Below, piece after piece: positions 44,882-57,000 of a DNA stretch of 64,000 bases. The stretch covers positions 186,001 through 250,000 of the forward strand of contig PCDI01000008.1 in NCBI GenBank assembly GCA_002778195.1. The letters are read 5' to 3'. Source of the stretch: Raffaelea ambrosiae. Lineage: Eukaryota; Ascomycota; Sordariomycetes; Ophiostomatales; Ophiostomataceae. Under the pieces are notes generated by a model. The model was given only the letters and a program-made list of their open reading frames with translations. It had not been told where the DNA came from and did not search any database. A program made the translations under genes and the position numbers. Positions within the stretch are counted from its first letter, which is position 1. Each line of letters begins with the position of its first letter.

Positions 44882-47231
44882 ATGATGACCACCTTTGTCG
44901 GCCCAGAAGGGCCGGAAACAGTCGCCTTCCAACTGGGCCGGCGGCGCCCGGCCGTCGCCCGGGCCTGCGCGGAGTGCCAGCGGCGCAAGGTGAAGTGCGA
45001 TGGCCAATTGCCATGCCACAACTGCTCCACCGCGCAGGTCCCGTGCCAGTATGTCGAGCGTCGTCGGCGGACAGACCGACTCTCGCACAGGACGACCGGG
45101 GCTGCCACGGCTGGGGATGCGCATGGGTATGTGGCCGTCTTCACACGGCTCTTTGGCCAGGTCCCCATCTCGGCTGTGCAGGACTGCTCCCGCGAACGGC
45201 TTCTCGCCCTGCTCCTGCATGCGGACGCAGCCAAGGAGAAGTCCCGGAGCTCGCCCGCCACCAGCAGCGGCCCGAGCATGGAGCCCCTCCACCCAACGCA
45301 GACAGAGTCTGTCTCGCCGTCTGTGAGCGAAGCGGTCCAGGACGCGGTGCAGCGGCTGCAGACGCTCGAGGACGGCGAGGCGCAAGAGTTTGAATGGAAC
45401 GAGAGCGATCTCGATCTCCAGGATGCCTTTGCCGACGACGTCAATGCCCTCTCGCTCTCGGCCAACTCCCGCTCCTCCTTCCTGGGCATTTTCTCCGTGG
45501 CCGCCGTTCTCCGCGTGCTCGTCAAGGTTCTCCCGAGCTTCGTTCCGCAGGACAACGAGAACAATGGGATACGCCCGGCCCGGACCCCCCCCACAGTAGC
45601 AGCCCCCGCAGCAGCAGCAGCCCCCGCAGGAGCCCCTGTGGCAGCCCCCGCAAGAGGAGGAGGAGCCCCTGTGGCGGCCACTCTTGGGTCGCCGGCTTTT
45701 CCGCAGCCGCCGCTGGAGACTGCCCCACGCGTGCCCTACCACGAAGGACAGCGGCTCATTGACGCCTACTTTTCCCATGTGCACGTCTTTGTCCCCATGG
45801 TCCACGAGCCCACGTTTCGGAGCCAGTATCTCTCTGGGAGCCGAAGGGGCTCGCCGTGGAAGGCTTTGCTCTATATGGTGTTTGCTCTCGGGAGTGTCGC
45901 CTCTTCTACGTCCGACTCGGAGGAGGATGTCGTCTACTATCGAGCGGCTCAAGCACACCTGGGCCTGGAGAGCTTTGGAAGTGGCCAGATGGAGACGCTG
46001 CAGGCCCTGATCCTGATGGGCGGCTTGTATCTTCACTACAGGAACCGGCCCAACATGGCCTCCGCCATTATGGGCGCCACGAACAGGATGGCCTGCGGTC
46101 TTGGCCTGCACAGGGACTTCCACGGCGGCGGCGATGCGAACGAGGCACGGCCCGCGGTGGAGATCAGGCGGAGGACCTGGTTCAGCAACTACATCCTGGA
46201 TTCATGGGGTTCCGAAACGCTGGGAAGACCACACGCGGCTGCGAAATTCGATACCAAGCCACCGCGGAATTTCGTGGATGATGAGGTATGAATAACCTGC
46301 TCCTGCTCCTGCTCCTGCTCGCCAGCTATCGGGAGCATTGCAACCAAGTTGCCCCTTCTTCTTGCCGGCACGAGGCTAATCCAGGCCCGCGCAGACGGGC
46401 GAGGTCCCTTTGCACGAACCCACCATACATTCTCCGCTGATCCACAATATTTCGCTCTGCCACGTCGTGTGGCGTATTCAATCCAGACTGCAGACGTCCC
46501 CGATCTTGGATCCGAGGGAGATTGCCGTCTATGACAAGATGCTCGTGGATTGGTACCAGCAGCTTCCTCCCTTTATGCGCCCGCCCAACCCCTGTCCGGA
46601 ATTTCTCCAGGACGCCCGCGCTGTCTTGACTTGGCGGTACTTGAATTTTCGGACTCTGGTCCGTCGTGCCGTTGTGCTCGATGCGACCATCCGGCAGATT
46701 CCCTCTGCCGGCCTGGAAGCGGATGAGCAGCACGTGGTCACCCAATGCCGACAGCTCGCATCCGACTCGATCCAGAGCGTCAGGGCAGAATGGCGTCCAA
46801 GGAGAATGTCTGGATGGCAAGGTGTCTGGTTTGTCTTCCAGGCGTGCCTGGTCCCGCTGATGGCGCTGGCAACCGAGCCCCCCGAAAGCCGCGACTTTGC
46901 CAGCTGGCGAGCAGATGTCCAGGCAGGGATCAGGCTGTGCAGCGACATGGCGCCGTGGAGTCTGGTCGGACGGAAGACGGTAGGCGTCCTGGAGCAGTTG
47001 CTGAGGGCAACCGAGCATGCCCACGGTGCCGGCGGCGGCGAGGGCGGCACAGCAGTCCTCGATTCTTCCCTCGATTTCCAGCCCAACGATCTGGCCTCGT
47101 TCTTCTTTGCGGGCGACTGGTCCGATGTGATGGGTGTCCAGGACTATCCAACCGCGTTTGACCAGGCCTTCCTTGACTCGACTTCAGTGCAGCTTCTAGA
47201 TGCGGGATTTTCTAGCAGCTCCGTCCAGTAA
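44882..47231 (+). CDS. Zn2Cys6 transcription factor (fungal-trans type)
   Basis: Two exons, 44882-46285 and 46395-47231, give 746 residues. The zinc cluster is CAECQRRKVKCDGQLPCHNC then STAQVPC (residues 29-55), with Cys spacing 2-6-5-2-6. The fungal-specific regulatory domain follows from about residue 285 (RLIDAYFSHVHVFVPMVHEP) through AIMGATNRMACGLGLHRD to about 470. The intron removes a CTGCTC hexamer repeat, and the frame stays open across the junction (FVDDE|TGEVPLHEPT). Such proteins bind CGG-containing DNA and control one pathway. It is convergent with the beta-mannosidase 350 bp downstream and is the nearest regulator to the mannosidase and sugar porter, so it is the best candidate to control them. 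Confidence 0.9.
46296..46321 (+). repeat. CTGCTC hexamer repeat in an intron
   Basis: About four tandem CTGCTC units inside the intron of the Zn2Cys6 gene, close to its donor. Confidence 0.85.
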
Positions 47232-47580
47232 AGGGAAGATTTTTTTACAAGGTGTTCTCGGGGCACAACAACCGCAGAGACCATCATTCGCTGCCGGCAG
47301 TCCAGCAGCATAGAATTTTGCAAGCTAAACAAACAGGCATGAGAATCGACGATCGGTCTTGGAATCTTGCTAGGGGTGCCAGCATGTCTTGGTCATGTTA
47401 GGCCCGTGAACATGTCGGACTTTGATAATACAGGTCAAGAAAAGACTGCTCGAGTCTATCATGTTCGCCGCGCTCGGGTTTTATTTCTATGGACAGATAG
47501 ATATGGCCTATGCAGAGCATCCACGCATCCACGCATTCACGCATTCACGCATTTACGCATTCACGCATCCACCGTGTGCT
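47232..47580. other. Intergenic between convergent genes with a minisatellite
   Basis: 349 bp between the stop of the regulator and the stop of the mannosidase. The right end is the repeat at 47521-47572. No gene. Confidence 0.65.
47521..47572 (+). repeat. 8-bp minisatellite ACGCATTC
   Basis: About six units of ACGCATTC or ACGCATCC lie directly after the mannosidase stop codon, in its 3' flank. Confidence 0.85.
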
Positions 47581-50500
47581 CTACGGCGAGGGCTGGCCCA
47601 AGAACCACCATCCCAGAGGCTTGTCGTCCGCAGAGAGACCAGTTACTTGAACAACATGGTCGTCTCCTGGAACAATGCTGAACGCAGAGTCACTCAGGGT
47701 GACGCCATCGCGCTCCTCAAATACAAAACCCTTGACCGGCTTTTGCGCGCTGACCACCAGCGTGCCGCCTTCCTGGCCAATACGAGGCGTCACCTCCAGT
47801 CCGCGGTCTTCGGCAGAGAGGGAGAGATACTTGAGTGGCTGCGGCCAGTCGACGTCCTGGGCGACACACACGCCGTCGACCAGCACCTTGGCTGCCAGAA
47901 CGTACGGCTCGGCATCCGCGTCCATCTCCCCGCTCAGCACCTCCGTCGTGCCGTTCGCCGTGATGCGCACGCCTCTCTGGACAATCCGCGCAGCGATGTC
48001 GAGGCCGGTCGCAATGGACACGAATCGAAGCTCGACGTCGGCGGTGGCGACGGCGGTTTCCCCAGCACCAGCTCGAATGCTGCTGATCCAGAGATCGTAC
48101 GCGATTCTTGGGGGTGGACGGGCATGGGGCGTAGACCAGTCATGGTGTGCGCGACGGATGCCAACGGCGATGGGCTTGAGGGCCCGGGCAATGGCATAGT
48201 AGGCGGCCTTTTTGCGCAGAAAATAGTCCACAATGGCCCACGAGGTGCAGGGCCAACTGTCGTTCAGCTGCCAGACGAGCGCGCCGCCGCATTTGCGGTC
48301 CTGGCCCCACTGCCGCCGCCAGCCAACATAGGCGTATGCCATGGCATCGGCCTGGGCAGTCTGTGTGATGTGGACGTACTCCTGCTCGGGTGTAGAAGGG
48401 GGGTGTCAGCCGAAAAATAGGAATAAAATCAAACAAAATAAAGCAAAAGGGTCTGCTGGGGACAGGAACGAAAACGAACCTCAAGGTCGGAAACCGGTCG
48501 GAAGTTCTCCGCCAAGTAACCGGCGAGCCGGCGTTCTTGGCCGTCTGCCTTGTTGTGGAAATCGAGCACACGCGAATGCGAATGGCGGTCCGAGGGCTTG
48601 GGGGCAAAATATTCAATGGTCGGCAGATGAGGCAGGGCCTCCAGGCCAAATTCACTGTTGAAACGGCCTCCGAGAGACGCGTACACTTGGTATTTTCGTT
48701 GCGTACCATGCCAGACTAGATAGGAAATGTCCACTCTGTTAGGAAGACATTCAGGGAACGGAAAAAAAAAGAAAAAAAAAAAAAAAGAGATGTCCGCAAG
48801 TAGAGGGACCTTGCATCGTACCGTTCCACTCGTGGACGTCGCCCGTGCTTGGGTCGTCCGAACGTCGGCCATCGCCCGAGAAAGGCGAGCTCGGCCAGTA
48901 TGGGAAGCCGCGCGGCAATTCCTCGGCGAGAACCTTGGGCAGCAAATGCTCGTAGATGTACCGGGCCGGGAACGTGGTCCTGCCGGGCTTCAGCTTCAGC
49001 CAGGACGCGGGATCCTTGTCTGCGGCGTCGTATTCGATCTGGTACGTCTCTTGGATCTGGTAGTCCTCGTTGTTGCCCGCATACAGCACAATCGACGGAT
49101 GGGCCCGCAGGCGTCGGATGTTGCAGCGCGCCTCCTGTTCAATGCTTTCGAGCAGGGCCGGCCAGGTCGGGTATGACCCACAGGCGAACATGAAATCTTG
49201 CCAGACAAGAATCCCCAGCTCGTCGCAGGTGTCATAGAATACGTCTTCTTCGTAAATGCCCCCACCCCAGACTCTGGCAAACAAGACATTCGATTAGAGA
49301 GGAGGAAGACTTCTACATCAATCAGGGCAGCAGCTTTCACCCCCGGGGGGGAGGGGGGAGGCTGGCAAAAAATTCCTCTTACCGCGTCATAACCTGGCCA
49401 CCATCGACCATGAGCCGAAGCCATTTCCGGTATCTGTCGGGGGCAATGCGCGGCAAAAGGGTGTCGGCCGGGATCCAGCAAGATCCACCGCAAAACACAT
49501 CAATGTTGTTGATGCGGAAGTAGAAGGAACGTCCGTGCTTGTCGTCGTTCCGGACCAACTCCGCCCGCCGGAGGCCGATTCTCTTGGATGCTGGCTCGCC
49601 AAGAGGGGTCCCCGCTGGGCGCGCCAGAGGCTCGGCTACCAGGTCGTAGAGGACTTGGTCCCCGTAGCCGTGGGGGAACCACAGCCGTGGTTGGTCCAGG
49701 CGAAAGGGGACGCTTGCTGCGCCGCCTTGTTCGACGGAAGCTGTTGCTTCGAAGACGACATGGCCAGCAAGCCTGAGCACGAAGCGCACCTGGTCGGCCG
49801 GTCCGTCGACGTGGGCAAAGAGCGTTCCGTCCGCAAAGCCCAGGCCCGCATCAACGTTCACGTCGGACCACAGATCGTCGATCTTGGCGCGGTAGGACTG
49901 GAGACGGACTGGCCGCCACGGTCCGCAGCACATGAGAACCGGCCCCCAATCCCAGCCCTACATGTGTGGTTAGCGCACGAGTCTGGTGGTGTGGGTGCGG
50001 AAGGGGGGGAGCTTTTTTCTTGCTCTGCGGCCAAACAACCGCTTTTTTTTTCTGCAAACTGACCCAATGATACTGTGCCTTGCGCACTGCCATTCGGCTC
50101 ACATCGCCATTGTCAGCGATGAATTTGTATTCGGGATGCTCGCTCTGGAGCTTTCGGCCGCGGAGAAGGGCGGGCTCGAAATCAATCCTGAGCTGGTTGT
50201 CGTTGCAGGGCGCGTTCAAGATGTTGGTCACGTCGATCGTATGAGACAGAAACATGTTTTCGCTTTCCAGGACGACCTGGCCATTGAGCGAGACGGACTG
50301 CAGGAAAGGAAAAAGAAGTCTTAGCCAATGAAGAAACCCCTCCCGTCTCCCGGGGCGAAACACACGAGATTCCCTTACAGCATAGGTGTCCAGTCCTTCA
50401 AAAACCAGAACAGTCTTGTGTCCCAGAGGCGTTTCGGGCGTAGAAAAGCGTACTCGGTACGTCCATGGCTGTTCGCCAACCCAGTCCGTGGCGAGTTCGT

Positions 50501-50767
50501 TCAGTTCCACAAAGGGGTCCGGAATTCTGTTGTTTTGTTAGCCGCACTTCCTGTCGGTACCGAAGAGGAGAGATCGTGTGTGTGCCCCTCGCTTGTAGCC
50601 GCGCTCGTCACTCACTTGTTGTTGTGCAGGAGATCAAGATGGACGACGGTAGGGACACTAGCTACAGGAAGCCATTGGTCATCTCCGCTGTCCGTTTGCT
50701 TGAATTCCCAGCCCGCACTGAGATTCTGGTTCAGCACCATCTGCTTCTGGAGGCTGTCGTCTCCCAT
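47581..50767 (-). CDS. mndB: Beta-mannosidase, glycoside hydrolase family 2 (B type)
   Basis: Seven exons on the minus strand: 50767-50616, 50526-50379, 50297-50064, 49957-49383, 49273-48822, 48715-48480 and 48381-47581, giving 865 residues. There is no signal peptide (MGDDSLQKQMVLNQNLSAGW), so it is the intracellular B type. Domains: a sugar-binding jelly roll (to ~200, ending KAQYHWGWDWGP, a hallmark), an immunoglobulin-like domain, and a TIM barrel with acid/base Glu439 (YAGNNEDYQ) and nucleophile Glu542 (NSEFGLEALP). Then WQLNDSWPCTSWAIVDY and C-terminal beta domains follow. The enzyme releases mannose from the non-reducing end of beta-1,4-linked manno-oligosaccharides. It is divergent from an MFS sugar porter and convergent with a Zn2Cys6 regulator, which suggests import followed by cleavage inside the cell. 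Confidence 0.95.
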
Positions 50768-51472
50768 GTTGCTGTATGGTAGCGTATGCTGGGGAAAAGC
50801 TGCTGCTGAGGGTCTGGGGACACGACGGCTGCTAGACCAGGAGCAATCAGGAGCAGCACGCTCTTAAGACAGTGCCGTGCCTATTGGTCCTCCAGCTGGA
50901 CCTTGGCAGCATTCCGTCTGGTGACTTGCGTCCGACATTCCGACGTTCGTGCCCATGTCCTGGGCCCCAGGTGACGACACTTCTCCGGCACGCCACTGAG
51001 CGCTCCGGCCTTTCGGAGACTCGGCCGTCCAAACTAGGAAACTTCCGTTTGCTCCGAATGACTATTCTTGTTCCGGCCTTAGACCGTCTCAATGCAGCAA
51101 CCGCCGAGTGATTCCGAGGACCCACGTCATGGCCCTCGTGGGAACTCCACTTCGCCTCCACGATCACCCACCACGTACACGGGACCGCACTCTCCCCCGT
51201 CGTAAGATTATGGGGAAATTGGGGAAATGGGGAAGTGGGAAGTGGAGAATCTGGGAGACAAAGTGGAAATAGACAACGAGGTCTGGTGATGCATCCATTC
51301 ATTGGTTGCGCGGCCGAGCCCCGAAATTGACCTGATCGTCTATGACTTCTATTATATAATGAAACCTTGGGGAGCTGTTCTTGTATGGTAGCCGGCTCGG
51401 CATTCATTGTGCTGCACCGTTTCGAATTGCAAACAAAGCCAACATCAACAAAGCCAACACCAACGTCGAGAC
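50768..51472. promoter_or_regulatory. Shared divergent promoter of mannosidase and sugar porter
   Basis: There are 705 bp between the two start codons. It contains three direct CGG triplets with exact 8-bp period (51006-51008, 51014-51016, 51022-51024) and another CGG at 50986. TATTATATAATG near 51350-51361 is a possible TATA region for the porter. Confidence 0.6.
51006..51024 (+). promoter_or_regulatory. Candidate zinc-cluster site, CGG(N5)CGG(N5)CGG
   Basis: Three CGG half-sites in the same direction at equal spacing. Zn2Cys6 dimers often recognise paired CGG triplets with fixed spacers, so this could serve the neighbouring regulator. It lies about midway between the two starts. Confidence 0.4.
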
Positions 51473-53457
51473 ATGGCTGGCAAACTAGTCGAGGCAAGCT
51501 CTCACCATGAGAAGGAAGAGTATACAGAGGAGGCCCCCGGCCCTTCGGACCCTGCTATTACTCCCGAGTCGTTGCCGGAAGAATATCGGCCAGACCCGTG
51601 GAACCGGGGACACCTGAGGCTGTACCTGATATGCGCCTTGGTTTATTTGTGCTCTACGATGAATGGTACTGTTTTTTTTTGTTTTTTTTTTGTTTGTTTG
51701 TTTGTTTGTTTGTTTGTGTGTTTCTTCTTCTTGTCCAACTGCAGCCGCAAGCTTCCGTCACTGACAATCAACGTGTGCAGGCTATGACGGTTCCCTCATG
51801 GGCTCGATCAACGCCATTCCGGAATACCAGGACTACTACAACTTTGGACCCGATGGCGCTACGTCGACGGGGCTGGTCTTTAGCATTTACCAGATTGGCC
51901 AAATAGCAGGCGGCCCTTTCATTGGGCTGGCGGACTGGAGAGGCCGCAGGCTCACAATCTTCCTCGGATGCTTTGGCGTCATGGTTTCTACAATCATCGC
52001 ATCTGTCGCCCCCAATCTGCCAACGTTCATCGGCGGCCGATTCCTGCTGTCCTTCTGTGCCATGATCGGGTACACGTCTGCGCCGCTGTATCTGGTCGAG
52101 ATGGCTCCGCCCATGTACCGCGGCACGATTGCGGGTATCTTCAACACCCTCTATTACATGGGGTCCATCATTGCCACGTTTGCTGTGTATGGAGCCAACC
52201 TGCACCTCCCCGGCAATCTGAAATGGCGACTGCCGCTGTGGCTTCAGATGATCTGCCCCGGATTCGTGTGTATGGGGATTTTATTTCTCCCCGAGAGCCC
52301 TCGATGGTATGCCCTCCCTGTTAGAAAACCGGTGCATTTTTTCCCCGGGGTTTTTTTTTTTCCTTTTTCCCTTTCTTTCTTTTTCTTATTTCGGACAGTA
52401 TATTCACATTTGGAATGTAGGCTGGTTGCCAGGGGTCGCCACGACGAGGCGCGGAAGATTTTGGTCAAGTATCATGCAAACGGGGACGCAAACGTAAGTC
52501 TGGGTGTGGCCATGGGTGTCTCTTGTCATTGGTGGGCCTAGTCACTTGAACTTACACATACGAAACAGCATCCCATTGTCGATCTGGAAATGTCCGAAAT
52601 CACAGCCTCCCTAGCCACCCAGGCCATGGAACCCATCAAGAGCTACTTTGATCTTCGCGGGCTAGTGAACTCCCACAACAGGCGGTACCGGATGCTCTTG
52701 GTGGTGGCATTCTCGTGGTTTGGCCAGTTCAGCGGCAACAACATTGCGAGCTACTACCTGCCCACGATGCTGAAGAATGTAGGCATCACGTCCACCAATC
52801 TCGTGCTCCTGATGAACGCCATTTATGCTGTGATTGGATGGATCTTTGCCTTGTCGGGCGCACGCTTCCATGACATTCTGGGCCGCCGCAAGATGCTCAT
52901 GGGGTCGTGCGCCGGCATGGCCGTGTGTCTTGCCGTTGTTGCTGGCACTGCCGCAAAGTACGAGCAGACAGGGAGCAAGCCAGCCAGCAGTGCCAGCATT
53001 GCCTTCATCTTTATATTCGGTGCCGTCTTCGCCTTCTCCTTTACGCCCATGCAACCCATCTACCCCGCCGAAGTGCTGTCCAGTAAGTTGTTGTCCGTCT
53101 TGGGAAATTGTGCACATCTACTTGAGACGGAATCTTTTCTTTTTGTCACCTTCTTTGAGACTAGCCCACTGACGCGTGCCGGTAGACGATGTGAGAGCAA
53201 AAGGCATGATGATCTTTGTTCTCACCTCTGGCTGTGCCGGCTTTGTCAACACATTCGCCGCGCCGCTAGCCCTGCAGAATATTCGGTATTGGTTTTACGT
53301 CTTCTTTGTCTTCTGGGATGTCTTTGAGTTCGCCTTTATCTACGTCTTCTTTGTTGAGACCAAGGGCCGAACTTTGGAAGAGCTGGAAGCCGTCTTTGAT
53401 AGCAAGAACCCCAAGAAAGCGAGCCTTGTGAAGCCCGAGCGAGCTGTTAGGGCCTAG
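51473..53457 (+). CDS. MFS sugar porter (hexose/disaccharide transporter type)
   Basis: Five exons, 51473-51665, 51781-52306, 52421-52493, 52569-53082 and 53186-53457, give 525 residues with about twelve helices. Family motifs: GYDGSLMGSINA after helix 1, LADWRGRRLTIFLG (loop 2-3), PLYLVEMAPPMYRGTIAGIF, PESPRWLVARGRHDEARKIL split across an intron, and FVETKGRTLEELEAVF near the C terminus. This is the sugar-porter subfamily; fungal relatives include lactose/cellodextrin-type permeases and hexose carriers, and substrate cannot be read off. Position beside an intracellular beta-mannosidase suggests manno-oligosaccharides or mannobiose. The first intron contains a T-rich (TTTG)n run (51690-51722). 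Confidence 0.92.
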
Positions 53458-54059
53458 AATGTAGATAGAAACAGTCCCGGGATCGTCTAAAATCTTGAAT
53501 TGGAACTTGAATCGCATATTTTGTAGGTTTCCACCAAGCCTCTGATTCCCCCATCCGGCGATTTCTTTTCGACCCCTTTTTTTTTGGTCCCAAGGCAGCT
53601 ACGTAGCTGCTGGCCCATAGCACCTATCAGCCGATGAAGACGCGTAGGGCATTTTCAAGATGCTAATCCAATGGATGTTTATGAAAACACATGGTGCCTT
53701 CTTCCTCACTCGGGAGGACCACACGACAAACCAACATACCATCCACTTGCTGCGTTCTTTTCGTCATACATCCAGTAGCAGTTTTTTACCACTCCCCTCT
53801 TGGCTGACTTGGCCAGGATGAGCATCCATCACGTGGATACGTATATTTATGTGTATAGAAAGTTGTATTATACCTGCTACATTGCATTACACCAGATGTC
53901 ACAGGCGTACACTATCGCACACTTGGATACACTATACCGAAAGAAATGAATCGTGTTGGCCATCAGCTCCGCTACACCACGACGGCTGGTGGAATGTAGC
54001 GTAGTTGATTGGAGCCCTGCTTGGCGGACACACAACCGCTGAAGCCATTGTTGTTCTCC
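53458..54059. other. Intergenic between convergent genes
   Basis: About 600 bp of 3' flanks of the sugar porter and ABC transporter. No gene. Confidence 0.65.
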
Positions 54060-57000
54060 TCACACCTTTCTCTTTCCCTTGGGCATTCTCGCGACCCAGT
54101 AGAGCACCATGGCCGCCGCGATGTTGAATACGACAAAGGCCCAGATGATGCCAAAGTTCTCCCAACGCTTGCTGTAGTCGGCCTCGATCTCGGAGAGGAA
54201 CACGTTCGAGTCTTTGAGTTTGCAATATTGGCAGTCCCGCGTCGCATTCGCATTCCGCAGGTACCCGCCGACGTCGCGCATCTGGTCCGCCAGATACTCG
54301 TAGCACGTCTGGCCCGCCGGCGGGTCGATGATGGTGTACTCGCTCGCCGCACACGTCACGTCGACATTGGCGAGACCGGACGACATCATGGCCGAGACGA
54401 GATAGGACAGCGGCGAGGCGCGGTACAAGAAGATCCAGAAGTGCGGCATCTGGTTGGGCGTGACGAGGGCGCCGCAGAAGAAGTTGACCAGCACGTACAT
54501 AAAGTTGGCCGCGTTGGCGCCGTCTTCGGCGGTCTCGGAGAAGGAGATGCAGAAGTGGGCAAAGGTCGACACCCACATGAGCCAGGCGAAGAACAGCAGC
54601 CACATGAGGACGCCTCGCTCCGTGCTCTGGTCGGCGGCGTCGGCGTTCTTGTAGAGCCCGATGGGAAAGTAGAAGAAGGCCCACATCAGCACCGAGGCAA
54701 TGGCGTAGTACGGGATGTCCGAGAGAATCTGCGACACCATAAAGACTTTCCAGCTGTATGTGTTGGCCGGCCGTTCGCGCACTTCATACAAGTTTCGCTG
54801 GGTGACAAACTGGGGCATCTGCTGGGACATCAGTTGACCCACGATGCCGAACAGCTGGAAAATAGCAAACATTTGGTTTTCCAGGCCGCGGATGCTGAGC
54901 GGGCTGTTGAGGAACACGAGGCCGAGGAACAGGCTGACGACGGAGCAGATGGCCAGCCGGGAATAGACGTACCAGGGCGTCCGCCACGACTGCTGGAACA
55001 CGCGCTGGCCGACGACCAGGAACTGCGTCCACAGAGGAACCGCAAACGCGCCGTACGTGGTCGGTCTGTTCTCAATGTTCTCGATGTTCTTGCTCTCCTG
55101 GTGGTGGCTGTCCGACGACGAGCCGTGCTCGCGGAGGCGAGACAATTCGTCTTGGACGTGCTGGAATTCTGGGCTGGTGCGCCAGACATGCTGCCAGTCC
55201 ACCTCGGACTTGCTTCCCGGCGCGGCCCCGATGGCCTCGAGCATCCACTCGGCCGGATTGGCGTTGGGCGGACACGCGTGCAGGGCATGGCGCTCGAAAT
55301 ACTGAACGAGGGTGTTGGAGTTCTCACCAATGTCGCCTAGTATGAAAAACCGCGCGTTAGTATGCGTGCGTGCTTTGCCGGAAAAGAAGAGAAAATAAAA
55401 TATGATAAAACACCTCCCCCCCCCCCAAGAAGAATAGAATACAAAGCTCACCAAAGTAGACCGTTTTCCCCCCATCGGCAAGCAGAAGCAGACGATCGAA
55501 GCGCTGGAACAGCATCGCCGAAGGCTGGTGCAGCGTGCAGAGGATGGACTGGCCCGCCTTGGACAGTTTTTCCAGCAGGCTGACGACGGCCCAGCTGGTC
55601 TGCGAGTCGAGGCCGGATGTGGGCTCGTCGACAAAGAGGAGGAGCGGCGGCTTGGCCGCCAGTTCGGTACCAATCGTCAAGCGCTTGCGTTGTTCGACGT
55701 TCAGGCCTTCGCCCAGCACGCCGACGACGGCATCGGCGTACTCGCCCATGTCGAGGAGCTCGATGACTTCCTCGACATAGGCGAGCTTTTCTGCCATGGG
55801 GACGTCGTGCGGCCGGCGGAGAAGCGCAGAAAAGATCAAGGACTGGACAGGGCAAGCGAAAAAGGTCAGCCAACGGTTACCACGTGAAGCTTTTTTTTTG
55901 TTTCTTTTTTCCCCAAGTTTCAACGTACCTCGCGCACCGTACTCGTTTCCAAGTGCAGATCCTGTTGCTGCGCATACCCCGTCTTGCGCTGGAAGCTCTC
56001 ATCACGCATCTTGCCGTCGACGAGCATCTCGCCCGTGACGATGCCAATGCCCGTGCGGCGGTCAGCCAGGCAGTCGAGCAGGGTGGTCTTGCCGGCACCC
56101 GACACACCCATCAGGGCGGTCAGGGTCCCTGGCTTCACCCAGCCATCCACATTGTCCAGGATGCGCCGAGGCTTGCCTTTGATTTTGATGTCGTAGCACA
56201 CGTTGTGCCAGTGAAAGACGCTCGTGGAGAGGGTCGGGCGTTCGCCGCCGTCGACCACTCTCTCCTTGCTGCCCGCGTACCCACCACCACCACCACCGGG
56301 CGTCTCCAGGATCCGCGCGACCGGGCTATGCAGCGACCGGGCCTCGAGGTCGTCGGCGGGCTTGTCCGGACCGGCGCGGTGCGGTGGGACGAACCCGCGA
56401 CGAAACACGAGGACCTCGCCCTTGGACTTCTTGGCCGAGACGTACTCGCTCGCAATGAAGCACAGCGCGTAGTTCACCAGCGTCATGGCAATGAGGATGC
56501 CCACATTCCGCCACTTGTGCGCGTGGTAGTAGCTGTACGCCGTGCCGATGTGGGCGTCGCCGGTCACGTACGTCTCGCCGGGCACGGCGCCCACGACGTC
56601 GCAGGCCACGTTGGGGCTGCCGGGCGTGCCGTACGCGGGGATGTAGCTGGAGCAGCTGAAGTTGCGGTTGTGGTACTCGTTGACCATGAGCGACTCGTAG
56701 CCGTACGCCACCGGGTTCACGTAGTTGATCCAGCGACACCAGGAGAGCATGTATTCGATGGGCACCATGAAGCCCGTAAAGGTGATGAGGAAGATCATGA
56801 GAATGGAGGCGGGGATCATGGCCTGCCGTACCGTGCGGGAAAGGGCGGCGCTGGGAATGGTCGGTCAGTGCAACTCTGTGCTGCGGGCAGCTAGTCCTCC
56901 CCACGGACAGACGAAGGACGTACATGAACCGGAAGATGCCCGACATGGACAGGACGATGAAAAACGTGACCAATAAGTAGAAAAAAAAGTTGCCCGGGTG

